In this document: one piece after another, positions 33,304 through 41,492 of the stretch | How the letters are laid out: every line of letters begins with the position of its first letter | Numbering within the stretch: position 1 is the stretch's first letter | Notes under the pieces: generated by a model | The model's input: the letters and a program-made list of their open reading frames with translations, nothing else | Told to the model about the DNA's origin: nothing | The model's database searches: none | Made by a program: the position numbers and the translations under genes | Assembly: GCA_035940575.1 (NCBI GenBank) | Contig: DASZER010000031.1 | Coordinates: 1-47,010 of the forward strand | Length of the DNA: 47,010 bases | Direction of reading: 5' to 3' | Origin: BP-191 sp035940575 | GTDB lineage: Bacteria > Actinomycetota > Actinomycetes > BP-191

Positions 33304-33742
33304 GTCGATGTACCAGGAGATCATCCTGGACCACTACCGCAACCCCCAGCACAAGGGGCTGCGGGAGCCGTACGACGCCGAGGTGCACCACGTGAACCCC
33401 ACGTGCGGCGACGAGGTGACCCTGCGCGTGCGCGTGGTCGACGGCGTGGTCGAGGACGTGTCGTACGAGGGCTCGGGCTGCTCGATCTCGCAGGCATCGG
33501 AGTCGGTCATGACCGACCTCGTCATCGGGCGCCCGATCCCCGAGGCGATGAAGGCCGCGGACGCGTTCCTCGAGCTGATGCAGGGGAAGGGCCAGGTCGA
33601 GCCCGACGAGGACGTGCTGGAGGACGCGGTGGCGTTCGCCGGCGTGGCGAAGTACCCGGCGCGCGTGAAGTGCGCGCTGCTGGGCTGGATGGCGTGGAAG
33701 GACGCGACGGCGCGGGCCGTCGCCGCGGAGGGCGGGTCATGA
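33293..33742 (+). CDS. sufU: Sulfur-transfer protein SufU
   Basis: 149-aa Zn-dependent sulfurtransferase accepting persulfide from SufS. Ligand/acceptor residues are Cys38 (NPTCGD, with Asp40), Cys63 (GSGCSIS) and Cys127 (PARVKCALLGW). The insertion between the second and third cysteine that separates SufU from IscU is present. I chose GTG 33293, 11 bp inside sufS, because the protein then starts MQLESMYQEIILDHYRNP as the family does. Confidence 0.95.
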   Translation: MQLESMYQEIILDHYRNPQHKGLREPYDAEVHHVNPTCGDEVTLRVRVVDGVVEDVSYEGSGCSISQASESVMTDLVIGRPIPEAMKAADAFLELMQGKGQVEPDEDVLEDAVAFAGVAKYPARVKCALLGWMAWKDATARAVAAEGGS

Positions 33743-34059
33743 GCGAGGGCAGGGCGGACGTCGCGGACGTCACCGAGGCGATGCGCGACGTCGTGGACCC
33801 CGAGATCGGCATCAACATCGTCGACCTGGGTCTCGTCTACGGCATCACGGTCGACGACGCGAACGTCGCCACGGTCGACATGACGTTGACGTCGGCGGCG
33901 TGCCCGCTGACCGACGTCATCGAGGACCAGACGCGCTCGGCGCTGAAGGACCTCGTCGCCGACTTCCGCATCAACTGGGTGTGGATGCCGCCGTGGTCGA
34001 TGGAGATGATCACCGACGACGGTCGCGAGCAGATGCGGGCGCTCGGCTTCAACATCTGA
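33739..34059 (+). CDS. SufT-like MIP18/DUF59 Fe-S assembly protein
   Basis: 106-aa single-domain protein of the DUF59 family. Family motifs are VDPEIGINIVDLGLVYGI and TLTSAACPLTDVIEDQ with the conserved Cys55, and a C-terminal WMPPWSMEMITDDGREQMRALGF. Such proteins assist maturation of Fe-S proteins and often end suf operons, where they are called SufT. ATG overlaps the sufU stop by 4 bp; its TGA shares one base with the next ATG (TGATG). Confidence 0.9.
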   Translation: MSEGRADVADVTEAMRDVVDPEIGINIVDLGLVYGITVDDANVATVDMTLTSAACPLTDVIEDQTRSALKDLVADFRINWVWMPPWSMEMITDDGREQMRALGFNI

Positions 34060-34484
34060 TGTCCCCCCGCGCCGCCTCCCTGCTGGTCGGAGTGGCGGCG
34101 CTCGCCGTCGCGCTCGCGGCCGGATGGGTCGCGATGCTGCGCCTGACGGAGCCCGTCGTCGAGAGCACGATCGACTCGGTCTTCCCGCGCGGCGACAGGA
34201 CGCTCGTCGTGCGCTACTACGCCGGGGAGAAGGGCTGCGTCGACCCGGCGGGCGTCGAGGTCGAGGAGACCGCGACCGAGGTCCGGCTGACGGCGCGGGT
34301 ACGGCTGCGCCGCGGCGATCGCGAGTGCTCGACGGGAGGGCGCGTCGTGCAGGACACCGTGCGGCTGCGCGCGTCGTACCGGGACCGGGCGATCGTGGAC
34401 GCCGCGACGGGCGAGCGGCTCGGGTACCCGGACGCGACGTCGCGTGCGCGCGGTGAACCGGAACGGGCCCTCGCCGCGTCTTGA
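34059..34484 (+). CDS. Membrane-anchored extracytoplasmic protein, unknown
   Basis: 141-aa protein with one N-terminal hydrophobic segment (about residues 5-27), either an uncleaved signal anchor or a signal peptide, followed by a ~110-aa soluble part. That part contains two cysteines (GEKGCVDPAG and DRECSTGG) that may form a disulfide. No family recognised. ATG overlaps the DUF59 gene stop by one base, and the sigma-factor gene begins 4 nt after its stop, so it links the suf genes to the sigma/anti-sigma pair. Confidence 0.65.
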   Translation: MSPRAASLLVGVAALAVALAAGWVAMLRLTEPVVESTIDSVFPRGDRTLVVRYYAGEKGCVDPAGVEVEETATEVRLTARVRLRRGDRECSTGGRVVQDTVRLRASYRDRAIVDAATGERLGYPDATSRARGEPERALAAS

Positions 34485-34488
34485 GGGT

Positions 34489-34965
34489 GTGACGACGTTC
34501 GAGGAGTGGGTCGGGGCGCGGACCCCCGCGCTGATGCGGACGTCGTACCTGCTCACCGGCGACTGGCAGCGCGCGGAGGACCTGCTCCAGACGGCGCTGA
34601 TGCGCTGCTACGGCCGGTGGGAGCGCATCGACGACCACGAGGCGTACGTGCGCCGCACGCTCGTGACGACGTTCGCCGGGTGGCGCCGCCGCCGCTGGGT
34701 CGGCGAGGTGCCGGGGCCGCTGCCGGACGCGCCGCGACCCGGCGACGACGCGGCGGACGCCGACGCGCGCGCCGACGTCCTGCGGCTGCTCGCCTCGTTG
34801 CCGCCGCGCCAGCGCGCCGTCGTCGTGCTGCGCTACTACGAGGACCTGCCCGAGGCGACGATCGCCGAGCTCCTCGGCATGTCACCCGGCACCGTCAAGA
34901 GCACGGCTGCCAAGGCGCTCGACCGCCTGCGCCGCTCGCCCCTGCTGATCGCGGAGAAGCCATGA
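34489..34965 (+). CDS. ECF RNA polymerase sigma factor (SigE family)
   Basis: 158-aa sigma-70 family protein. Region 2 is RTSYLLTGDWQRAEDLLQTALMRCYGRW and region 4 is LPPRQRAVVVLRYYEDLPEATIAELLGMSPGTVKSTAAKALDRL. The opening TTFEEWVGARTPALMRTSYLLTGD is typical of the actinobacterial SigE-type ECF group, which fixes the GTG at 34489; GTGs at 34444 and 34453 would overlap the preceding gene. Its stop overlaps the start of a membrane protein that is probably its anti-sigma factor. Confidence 0.9.
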   Translation: MTTFEEWVGARTPALMRTSYLLTGDWQRAEDLLQTALMRCYGRWERIDDHEAYVRRTLVTTFAGWRRRRWVGEVPGPLPDAPRPGDDAADADARADVLRLLASLPPRQRAVVVLRYYEDLPEATIAELLGMSPGTVKSTAAKALDRLRRSPLLIAEKP

Positions 34966-35936
34966 CCCTCGACGAACGCGCCTTCTCGCAGGCGCTCCAC
35001 GACGCCGTACGCGACCCGCTCGTGCCCCCCGCGATGGCCGCGCGCGTGGTCGCGGGCCACCGGCGCAGGCGCCGGATGCTCGCGGGCGCGACCGTCGGCG
35101 CGACGGCCGCCGCGGCGTTCGCCGCCGTCCTCGCCGTCCCTGCCTTGCGCGCGGGCGACGACCCCACGCCGCCCGCGGCCGCGGTCAGCGGGACGTACTG
35201 GGCGAACGGCGTCGTGATCGCGAAGCCGGGCATGCCGGTGCTGTTCTGCCGGCCGGGGTACCGGGTCGTGCCGGCCGACCCGCCGCCACCGGCGTGCGAC
35301 TTCTCCGTCACCGCCACCGGCGTGGACCTCGACCGGCTCGCGTCGCGCGACGTCGAGCCCGACGGCACCGTGTGGGGCTACGCCTGGCTCGCGGGGCGGC
35401 TCGACGGCGACGCGTTCGAGGTGCTCCGCCAGGACGCGCCGCGCCGGGAAGGCTCGCTCTTCGGCGACGCGTACTCGGCGCCGTGCGCGGCGCCGCCCGG
35501 CGGGTGGCCCGTCCACGTGAAGGAGGAGGGCCCGACGCAGCTCATCGACCACGCGAAGGCGTGGGCCGCCGCCCACCCGGGCGAGGTCGTCCAGCTCGCG
35601 TACCGCGACGCCCGCGGCGAGCGGCAGGTAATCGTGGCGGTGACGGCGGTACATCCCCAGGTCGTGGAGGACGCGTTGCGGCCGGTCTACGGCGAGGCGC
35701 TGTGCGTCGTGCCGTCGCGCTACAGCGTGGCCGAGCTGGACGCGGCACGCGCCGACCTGCGGGCGTACCTCGCGACGCACGAGGGGACGTTCGAGGAGCC
35801 CAAGCTCACGAGCGACGCCCAGCCGGTGTTCGAGCTCCACGTGAAGGTGCGCGTCCCCGAGCTGCACGAGCTGGTGACCCGTCACGATCCGCGGCTCATC
35901 GACGCCGACGCCTGGCTCGAGCCGATATCACTCTAG
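34962..35936 (+). CDS. Probable anti-sigma factor / sigma-linked membrane protein
   Basis: 324-aa protein with a short cytoplasmic N terminus (about 1-40, including an Arg-rich GHRRRRR), one transmembrane helix (about 41-66) and a large extracytoplasmic domain of about 250 residues. It has three Cys in the proximal part and no recognised fold. No zinc-binding anti-sigma motif is visible at the N terminus. The ATG overlaps the sigma-factor stop by 4 bp, the usual arrangement for sigma/anti-sigma pairs. Function is inferred from context and topology only. Its TAG overlaps the stop of the opposite-strand peptidase gene. Confidence 0.65.
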   Translation: MTLDERAFSQALHDAVRDPLVPPAMAARVVAGHRRRRRMLAGATVGATAAAAFAAVLAVPALRAGDDPTPPAAAVSGTYWANGVVIAKPGMPVLFCRPGYRVVPADPPPPACDFSVTATGVDLDRLASRDVEPDGTVWGYAWLAGRLDGDAFEVLRQDAPRREGSLFGDAYSAPCAAPPGGWPVHVKEEGPTQLIDHAKAWAAAHPGEVVQLAYRDARGERQVIVAVTAVHPQVVEDALRPVYGEALCVVPSRYSVAELDAARADLRAYLATHEGTFEEPKLTSDAQPVFELHVKVRVPELHELVTRHDPRLIDADAWLEPISL

Positions 35937-36799
35937 AGGCTCGACGCGCCGAACGTGTCGCAGGCCTCGGGGCGCGTCGACTCGTAGCCCTTCGTGAACC
36001 ACCGCTGCCGCTGCTCGCTCGACCCGTGCGTCCACGCCTCCGGGTTCACGCGCCCCTGCACGGTCTCCTGGATGCGGTCGTCGCCCACGGCGGAGGCCGC
36101 GTCGAGGCCGTCCGCGATGTCGGCCTCGGTGAGCCGCTCGATGAGGCCGGTGCGGGTGGCGTTGGCGGCCCAGACGCCCGCGTAGCAGTCGGCCTGGAGC
36201 TCCAGGCGGACGGCGGGGGAGGCGGGGCCCGTCTCGCGCGAACGGTTCACGCGCGCGATGGAGCCCTCGAGGTTCTGGATGTGGTGGCCGTACTCGTGCG
36301 CGACGACGTACGCCTGCGAGAACTCCCCGCCCTGCGCCCCGAGCTTGTCGCGCAGCACCTCGAAGAACGACAGGTCGAGGTACACCGTCTGGTCGTTCGG
36401 GCAGTAGAACGGCCCGACGTCGCTGCTCGCGGCGCCGCAGCCGGTCGACGTGCGCCCCGTGAAGAGCTGCGTCTGCGCCTGGCGGTAGCCCCGGAACGTG
36501 CCGCCCCAGTACGCCTGCACGCTGTTGACCACCGCGACGATGCGGCAGTCCTCGTACTTCTCGGCGTCGGCGCCCGTACGGCAGCGCTCGGCGAGGTCGG
36601 AGGACGACACGACCTCGTTGCGCGAGCCGCCGTCGCCGCCGCCGGTGAGGTCGCCGGGGCTGACGCCGAACACGAGCGCGAGGATCAGCGCGAGGATCCC
36701 GCCGCCGCCGCCGATCGCGAGACCGCCGCCGGGGAACGACCGCCCGCGCGCGTCGCTGACCTGGCCGGCGTCGAGGCCGGCGTTGTCCTTGAAGTCCAC
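35933..36799 (-). CDS. Neutral zinc metallopeptidase (YpfJ family)
   Basis: 288-aa membrane-anchored protein. It starts MDFKDNAGLDAGQVSDARG, as YpfJ-type proteins do (hence GTG 36799), then has a Gly-rich stretch and a transmembrane helix (about 28-46). The catalytic HEYGHH (His168, Glu169, His172) is followed by LELQADCYAG (Glu200 as likely third zinc ligand). Cysteine pairs are present in the exported domain. The physiological substrate is unknown. Convergent with the anti-sigma gene, their stop codons sharing CTAG. Confidence 0.92.
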   Translation of the reverse strand: MDFKDNAGLDAGQVSDARGRSFPGGGLAIGGGGGILALILALVFGVSPGDLTGGGDGGSRNEVVSSSDLAERCRTGADAEKYEDCRIVAVVNSVQAYWGGTFRGYRQAQTQLFTGRTSTGCGAASSDVGPFYCPNDQTVYLDLSFFEVLRDKLGAQGGEFSQAYVVAHEYGHHIQNLEGSIARVNRSRETGPASPAVRLELQADCYAGVWAANATRTGLIERLTEADIADGLDAASAVGDDRIQETVQGRVNPEAWTHGSSEQRQRWFTKGYESTRPEACDTFGASSL

Positions 36800-36829
36800 G
36801 CCTGTCGCGTACCCCACGCGATTCCCACG

Positions 36830-36835
36830 TACGCT
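36830..36835 (+). promoter_or_regulatory. -10 element of the ABC-F gene, probable leaderless start
   Basis: TACGCT followed by 6 nt (CCCTCG) and then the GTG of the ABC-F gene. No Shine-Dalgarno sequence is present. It uses the same hexamer and spacing as the ctaG start on the other strand at 13425-13430. Confidence 0.5.
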
Positions 36836-36841
36836 CCCTCG

Positions 36842-38437
36842 GTGATCGGCGTCACCGACCTCGAGCTGCGCGCGGGTGCCCGCGTGCTGATCGAGCACGC
36901 GACGTTCCAGGTCGGCAAGGGCGACAGGATCGGCCTCGTCGGCCGCAACGGCGCGGGCAAGACGACGCTGCTCAAGGTCGTCGCCGGGGAGGGGCTGCCG
37001 GCCGCGGGGACGGTCAGCAAGGGCGACGTCGGCTACCTCCCGCAGGACCCGCGCACGGGCGACCTCGACCAGCTCGCGCGCGACCGCATCCTCTCCGCGC
37101 GCGGGCTCGACGCGCTGCTGCTGACGAGGCGCGAGACCGAGGGCGCGATGGCGAGCGCCGACGACGAGACGCGCGACGCGGCGGTGGCGCGCTACGGCAG
37201 GCTGGAGGACCGCTTCCAGGCGCTCGGCGGCTGGGCGGCCGAGGCCGAGGCCGCGTCGATCGCGTCGTCCCTGGGCCTGCCCGAGCGCGTGCTCGGGCAG
37301 CCGCTCGGCACCCTCTCCGGCGGCCAGCGGCGCCGGGTCGAGCTGGCGCGCATCCTGTTCAGCGGCGCGGAGACGTTGCTGCTCGACGAGCCGACGAACC
37401 ACCTCGACGCCGACTCGATCGTGTGGCTGCGGGAGTTCCTCAAGCGGCACACCGGCGGGCTCGTCGTCGTGAGCCACGACGTGGACCTGCTCGAGGCGAC
37501 CGTGAACAAGGTGTTCCACCTCGACGCCAACCGCGCCGCGCTCGACGTCTACAACGTCGGGTGGACGGCGTACCTCGCGCAGCGCGAGACCGACGAGCGG
37601 CGGCGCAAGCGCGAGCGCGCGAACGCCGAGGCGCAGGCGGCGGCGTTGCAGGCGCAGGCCGACAGGATGCGCTACAAGGCGACGAAGGCCCGCGCGGCGC
37701 AGCAGATGGACAAGCGCGCCGAACGCCTGCTCTCCCACCTCGAGGAGGTGCGCGCGCACGACCGGGTGGCGAAGCTGCGCTTCCCCGACCCGCTGCCGTG
37801 CGGGCGCACGCCGCTGACCGCCACGGGCCTGTCGAAGTCGTACGGCTCGCTGGAGGTGTTCACCGACGTCGACCTCGCGATCGACCGCGGCTCGCGCGTC
37901 GTCATCCTCGGCCTCAACGGCGCGGGCAAGACGACGCTGCTGCGCATCCTCGCGGGCATCGAGCGGCCGGATACCGGCGAGGTCGTCGCGGGCCACGGGC
38001 TGCGGCTCGGCTACTACGCGCAGGAGCACGAGACGATCGACCCGGCGCGCTCGGTCCTCGAGCACGTGCAGTCGGTGTCGCCCGACGCGGACGCGGCGTC
38101 GTTGCGCAAGCTGCTCGGCGCGTTCCTCTTCTCGGGCGAGACCGTGCACCAGCCGGCGGGCACGCTGTCCGGCGGCGAGAAGACGCGCCTCGCGCTCGCG
38201 GGCCTCGTCGTCAGCAGGGCGAACGTCCTCCTGCTCGACGAGCCGACGAACAACCTCGACCCCCGCTCGCGCGACGAGGTGCTGCGCGCGCTGGCGTCGT
38301 ACACCGGCTCGGTCGTGCTCGTGACCCACGACGAGGGCGCGGTCGAGGCCCTCCGGCCGGAGCGCGTGATCCTGCTGCCCGACGGCGTCGAGGACACGTG
38401 GTCCGAGGACCTCGCGGACCTCGTGGCCCTCGCGTAG
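36842..38437 (+). CDS. ABC-F family ATPase
   Basis: 531-aa soluble protein with two ABC domains and no membrane segments. First domain: GRNGAGKTT, LSGGQRRRVEL, LLLDEPTNHLD. Second domain: GLNGAGKTT, LSGGEKTRLAL, LLLDEPTNNLD. Between them is a charged helical linker (ERRRKRERANAEAQAAALQA) of the type that reaches toward the ribosomal peptidyl-transferase centre. ABC-F proteins act on ribosomes as translation factors or antibiotic-protection proteins. This housekeeping-like copy has no resistance context, so a translation-factor role is more likely, but the subfamily is not determined. Confidence 0.93.
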   Translation: MIGVTDLELRAGARVLIEHATFQVGKGDRIGLVGRNGAGKTTLLKVVAGEGLPAAGTVSKGDVGYLPQDPRTGDLDQLARDRILSARGLDALLLTRRETEGAMASADDETRDAAVARYGRLEDRFQALGGWAAEAEAASIASSLGLPERVLGQPLGTLSGGQRRRVELARILFSGAETLLLDEPTNHLDADSIVWLREFLKRHTGGLVVVSHDVDLLEATVNKVFHLDANRAALDVYNVGWTAYLAQRETDERRRKRERANAEAQAAALQAQADRMRYKATKARAAQQMDKRAERLLSHLEEVRAHDRVAKLRFPDPLPCGRTPLTATGLSKSYGSLEVFTDVDLAIDRGSRVVILGLNGAGKTTLLRILAGIERPDTGEVVAGHGLRLGYYAQEHETIDPARSVLEHVQSVSPDADAASLRKLLGAFLFSGETVHQPAGTLSGGEKTRLALAGLVVSRANVLLLDEPTNNLDPRSRDEVLRALASYTGSVVLVTHDEGAVEALRPERVILLPDGVEDTWSEDLADLVALA

Positions 38438-38454
38438 GGCACCACTGCGTCGCG

Positions 38455-39741
38455 CTACCAAGCAGAGCGGAGCACCGACTCGATCACGACGGCGGCGCCC
38501 GCGCCGAGGGCGAGCAGCAGCAACGAGGGCCGTCCCGGCTCGCCGTCGTCGTCGTCGCCGGTCACGGGGACGAGCAGCCACGGGAAGAACGGCAGCCACG
38601 AGCGCTCGACCTCGCCGCGCGAGAGCCCCGACCCGATCGCGAACGCCACCCCGACCAGCGCGCCCACGACGAACGGCCACCCCGGCGTGCGGCGGATGCG
38701 CCGCGCGGCCGTGACGACGTGCGGGCCGCACGCGACGACGAGCACGACGATGTCGAGGAACGCCCACACCAGCCACGACCGGTGCGGCCCCACGCGCACC
38801 GACCAGTCCGCCTGCGCGGCGGTCAGGCCGTCGGGCCAGACGAACCCCCACGCCCGGGCGACCGCGAGCGGCACCAGCGCGCCGAAGCCGACGAGCGCGA
38901 TCAGCGCCGCGCGCCTGCGTACGAAGCACACGATGAGCAGGATCGCGGCGAGCCAGCCGACGGCGTAGGAGAACAGCGCGGCGACGCCGAGCGCGAGCCC
39001 GCTGCCGATCGCCCACCACGGCCTGCGCCCCGGCTCCGAGCCGACGACGCCGAGCATCACGAACAGCGCCACGAGCGCCGCCGTCACGCCGTCCATCGAC
39101 ACCGCGACCCAGACGGCGTACGGAGCCAGCACGAGCGCGGGCAGCAGCCTGCGGGCCGCGCGCTCGCCGCAGACCGAGCGCATCGACACCGCGACGGCGG
39201 GGACGGTGAGGCAGCCGAGCGCGGTGATGACGACGCCGAGCGTCGCGGGGCGCGTCGCGCCGACCTTGCCGAGCGCCCAGAGCAGCAGCACAGGCGCGGG
39301 CGGGTGCGTCCGCGTCGACTCGTCGAACGCGTGCGCGTTGGCGACGAAGTGGCGCACGAAGCGCGCCGGGTCGCCCGCGACCATGTCGACGTCGGGGAGG
39401 TACTCGTGCGAGACCGGGTACGCGAGCCCGTTGCCGCCGTCGACGACGGCGAGCGCGAGCGACCAGGCGAGCGTGGCGAGGTAGGCGAGCAGCAGCAGGC
39501 GCCGCCAGCCGAGGCGCTCGACGACGCCGGCGCGGACGCTGCCGAGGACGAGGACCGCGACGGCGGGCGCGAGCAGCGTTCCGAACTCGACCTTGACGCG
39601 GTACTCGCCGGTGAACGGCGCCCCCGGCACGCCCACCCGCAGCCCCGCGCCGCGCGCGACGGCGGTGAGCGCGAAGCCCGCCGCGACGAGCGCGACCCAG
39701 ACCGCGGCGTCGTAGCCGCGCCGGGTGTCGGTGGTCGTCAT
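38455..39741 (-). CDS. Polytopic GT-C-like membrane protein
   Basis: 428-aa protein with about ten to eleven hydrophobic helices. The first large outer loop has an acidic EYLPDVDMVAGDP stretch and then TRTHPPAPVLLLWALGKVG, resembling the HPPL-Y-type motif of GT39/PMT-like glycosyltransferases, so a lipid-linked sugar transferase is plausible. The classic D-E pair after helix 1 is not obvious. The ATG has a -10-like TACCGT 8 nt upstream and no ribosome site, suggesting a leaderless transcript. Convergent with the ABC-F gene. Confidence 0.7.
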   Translation of the reverse strand: MTTTDTRRGYDAAVWVALVAAGFALTAVARGAGLRVGVPGAPFTGEYRVKVEFGTLLAPAVAVLVLGSVRAGVVERLGWRRLLLLAYLATLAWSLALAVVDGGNGLAYPVSHEYLPDVDMVAGDPARFVRHFVANAHAFDESTRTHPPAPVLLLWALGKVGATRPATLGVVITALGCLTVPAVAVSMRSVCGERAARRLLPALVLAPYAVWVAVSMDGVTAALVALFVMLGVVGSEPGRRPWWAIGSGLALGVAALFSYAVGWLAAILLIVCFVRRRAALIALVGFGALVPLAVARAWGFVWPDGLTAAQADWSVRVGPHRSWLVWAFLDIVVLVVACGPHVVTAARRIRRTPGWPFVVGALVGVAFAIGSGLSRGEVERSWLPFFPWLLVPVTGDDDDGEPGRPSLLLLALGAGAAVVIESVLRSAW

Positions 39742-39749
39742 CGGCACGA

Positions 39750-39770
39750 ACGGTAGCGGTCGCGCAGAAT
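39750..39770. promoter_or_regulatory. Divergent leaderless promoter pair
   Basis: On the minus strand TACCGT (39755-39750) lies 8 nt before the ATG of the GT-C-like gene. On the plus strand CAGAAT (39765-39770) lies 7 nt before the GTG of the GNAT gene. The whole intergenic gap is only 36 bp and contains no Shine-Dalgarno sequence on either side, so both genes probably have leaderless transcripts. Confidence 0.45.
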
Positions 39771-39777
39771 CGACGGC

Positions 39778-40575
39778 GTGCCAGACCTCGACCTGTCCGC
39801 CGCGGCGGTCGCCGCGCTGGCGACGCGCGTCGAGGACCAGCAGCGGGCGTTCGGGGCGATCCGCTACGGCACGGTGTTCCGGCTCGGGTCCGCGCGCGTC
39901 GTGCTGAACCCGGACGCGCCGTTCGCCACCGCGAACTTCGCGGGCACCCTCACCGGCTCGCCGATCGCGGCCGAGGCGACGCTCGCGCGGCTGCCGGAGG
40001 TGTGGGCCGAGGCCGAGCGCGCTCCCGTCATCCTGCTCGACTCGCCGTCCTGCCTGCCCGAGCTCGGCGCGATCGCGGAGGAGCTGGAGTACGAGGCCGT
40101 CGAGGAGTCGGCGGTGATGGTGCTGGCGGACAGGGCGGCGCTCGTGCCGCACGAGCCGGGCGCGCTCACGCGGCCCGCGCGCGAGACCGACGACGCGGTC
40201 ATCGCCAACGTCCTCGCCGACGCGTTCGGCCACTCGGAGGCGGTCGAGCGGCGACTCGCGGAGGTGGTCGGGCAGCGGCTCGACGACCCGCGCGTCGAGG
40301 CCGTCGTGGCGGAGTCGCAGGGGGAGCCGGCGGGGGCGGCGTTCGCGTTCGTGCAGGGCGACCTCGCCTACGTCACCGACGTCGGCGTGCGCCCGGAGCT
40401 GCGCAACCACTCGCTCGGCCGTGCGCTCGGCAGCGCAGCGGCGGCGACGGCGCTCGCCCGCGGCGCCCGCGTCGTGTGGCTCGCGGCGGAGGCCGGCGGG
40501 CACGTCGAGGAGTTCTGGTCTCACCTCGGGTTCGCGACGGCGTACACCGCGGTGACGTACCAATGGCGGGAATGA
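39778..40575 (+). CDS. GNAT-family N-acetyltransferase
   Basis: 265-aa protein. The C-terminal half is a GNAT fold: AYVTDVGVRPELRNHSLGRALGSAAAATAL contains the acetyl-CoA pyrophosphate loop (here R-x-x-x-x-G-R-A, so slightly degenerate), followed by VVWLAAEAGGHVEEFWSHLGFATAYTAVTYQW, typical of the family end. The N-terminal ~130 residues form a separate alpha/beta region also seen in two-domain GNAT proteins. Substrate unknown. The GTG start has no ribosome site. Confidence 0.85.
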   Translation: MPDLDLSAAAVAALATRVEDQQRAFGAIRYGTVFRLGSARVVLNPDAPFATANFAGTLTGSPIAAEATLARLPEVWAEAERAPVILLDSPSCLPELGAIAEELEYEAVEESAVMVLADRAALVPHEPGALTRPARETDDAVIANVLADAFGHSEAVERRLAEVVGQRLDDPRVEAVVAESQGEPAGAAFAFVQGDLAYVTDVGVRPELRNHSLGRALGSAAAATALARGARVVWLAAEAGGHVEEFWSHLGFATAYTAVTYQWRE

Positions 40576-40637
40576 CCTCGGCTCAGAGGGGTAGGCAAGA
40601 TCGCGACAGGAGAGCTCGAGCGGGAAGCGAGGACGTC

Positions 40638-40853
40638 GTGGCGGACGCTCTGAAGAAGGGCAGCAGGGTCACGGGGGCCGAGCGCGACAGGCTCGCCGCC
40701 GACCTGCGTAAGAAGTACGACGCGGGGCAGAGCATCCGGACGCTGGCCGCGGCCTCGGGCCGTTCCTACGGCTTCGTGCACCGGATGTTGAGCGAGTCGG
40801 GCGCGACCCTTCGCGGTCGCGGCGGCGCGACGCGCACCAAGAAGTCGAAGTAG
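40638..40853 (+). CDS. Small helix-turn-helix protein
   Basis: 71-aa basic protein. A central HTH (LRKKYDAGQSIRTLAAASG then RSYGFVHRMLSESGATLR) is flanked by a Lys/Arg-rich C-terminal tail (RGRGGATRTKKSK). It belongs to a group of very short actinobacterial helix-turn-helix proteins. I chose GTG 40638 because GAGGA lies 6 nt upstream and the length then matches that group. Targets unknown. A terminator hairpin follows. Confidence 0.8.
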   Translation: MADALKKGSRVTGAERDRLAADLRKKYDAGQSIRTLAAASGRSYGFVHRMLSESGATLRGRGGATRTKKSK

Positions 40854-40865
40854 CGACCGCGCTGG

Positions 40866-40886
40866 AACCGTTGCGGCGCAACGGTT
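40866..40886 (+). terminator. Terminator hairpin after the HTH gene
   Basis: AACCGTTGC (40866-40874) and GCAACGGTT (40878-40886) form a perfect 9-bp stem with a 3-nt loop, 12 bp after the stop codon. Confidence 0.75.
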
Positions 40887-40938
40887 TCGCGCTCTCGCAC
40901 GCCCTCTAACACAGCGGGAACGCGCGTACCAGCACCGG

Positions 40939-40967
40939 CGACACGCCGTGCGCGGTTCGGCGTGTCG
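40939..40967. promoter_or_regulatory. 10-bp inverted repeat upstream of the histone-like gene
   Basis: CGACACGCCG (40939-40948) and CGGCGTGTCG (40958-40967) are perfectly complementary with a 9-nt loop. It lies about 80 bp before the histone-like gene and after another terminator, so it may be an operator or a second terminator. No clear -10/-35 was identified between it and the gene. Confidence 0.4.
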
Positions 40968-41044
40968 TCCCCGTCTGCGTGCGTACCTGCCGCCAGAATT
41001 TCGGCAACGGAGATATCAGGTCTCCAACGGTCGAGGAGGTTGCG

Positions 41045-41455
41045 GTGCCCGCACCTGCGAAGAAGGCGGCGAAGCCGGCGGCGAAGAAGACCGCGGCCGC
41101 GAAGCCCGCCGCGAAGAAGACGGCTGCGGCGAAGCCGGCGGCGAAGAAGACCGCCGCGGCGAAGCCCGCCGCCAAGAAGACGGCGGCCGCGAAGCCCGCC
41201 GCCAAGCCGGCCGCGAAGAAGACGGCCGCGGCGAAGCCCGCCGCGAAGAAGACGGCGACGAAGGCGGCCAAGCCGGCCGCGAAGAAGACGGCGGCCGCGA
41301 AGCCCGCCGCGAAGAAGACGGCTGCGGCGAAGCCGGCGGCGAAGAAGACGGCGGCCGCGAAGCCCGCCGCCAAGAAGACGGCGACGAAGGCGGCCAAGCC
41401 GGCCGCGAAGAAGACCGCCGCGAAGAAGGCCCCGGCCAAGAAGGCCGGCAAGTAG
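41045..41455 (+). CDS. Histone H1-like Lys/Ala/Pro repeat protein
   Basis: 136-aa protein composed almost only of Lys, Ala, Pro and Thr. About eleven copies of a 10-residue unit (AKPAAKKTAA and variants such as AKPAAKKTATKA) run end to end, with no globular domain. Such tails bind DNA non-specifically in eukaryotic H1, in mycobacterial HupB and in other bacterial nucleoid proteins. The GTG at 41045 has an excellent AGGAGG site 5 nt upstream, supporting real expression. A DUF1508 protein with a similar tail follows after 37 bp. Repeat number may vary between strains by recombination or slippage. Confidence 0.8.
   Translation: MPAPAKKAAKPAAKKTAAAKPAAKKTAAAKPAAKKTAAAKPAAKKTAAAKPAAKPAAKKTAAAKPAAKKTATKAAKPAAKKTAAAKPAAKKTAAAKPAAKKTAAAKPAAKKTATKAAKPAAKKTAAKKAPAKKAGK
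41066..41440. repeat. 30-bp-type tandem repeats within the histone-like gene
   Basis: Degenerate in-frame repeats of about 30 bp encode the AKPAAKKTAA unit. Two longer copies of a block ending KKTATKAAKPAAKK (around 41240-41290 and 41375-41420) suggest a higher-order duplication. The antisense strand is also open across the array, producing a spurious hydrophobic reading frame. Confidence 0.8.
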
Positions 41456-41492
41456 CGGCGATCGTCGCCGCGTCCGTCGAAGGGACGTCGTA

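Noticed and set aside
35933..39019. 1028-codon minus-strand frame covering the metallopeptidase and the ABC-F gene
   Set aside because: Only the first 288 codons from GTG 36799 match a protein family. The rest is antisense to a complete ABC-F gene and has shadow composition.
41066..41440. Regular repeats considered as a CRISPR-like array
   Set aside because: The repeats are contiguous and in-frame coding, without unique spacers, and there are no cas genes nearby.
40906..41451. Hydrophobic Ala/Phe/Val-rich antisense frame opposite the histone-like gene
   Set aside because: It is the mirror translation of the Lys/Ala codon repeat, has no ribosome site, and the sense frame has an excellent AGGAGG site.
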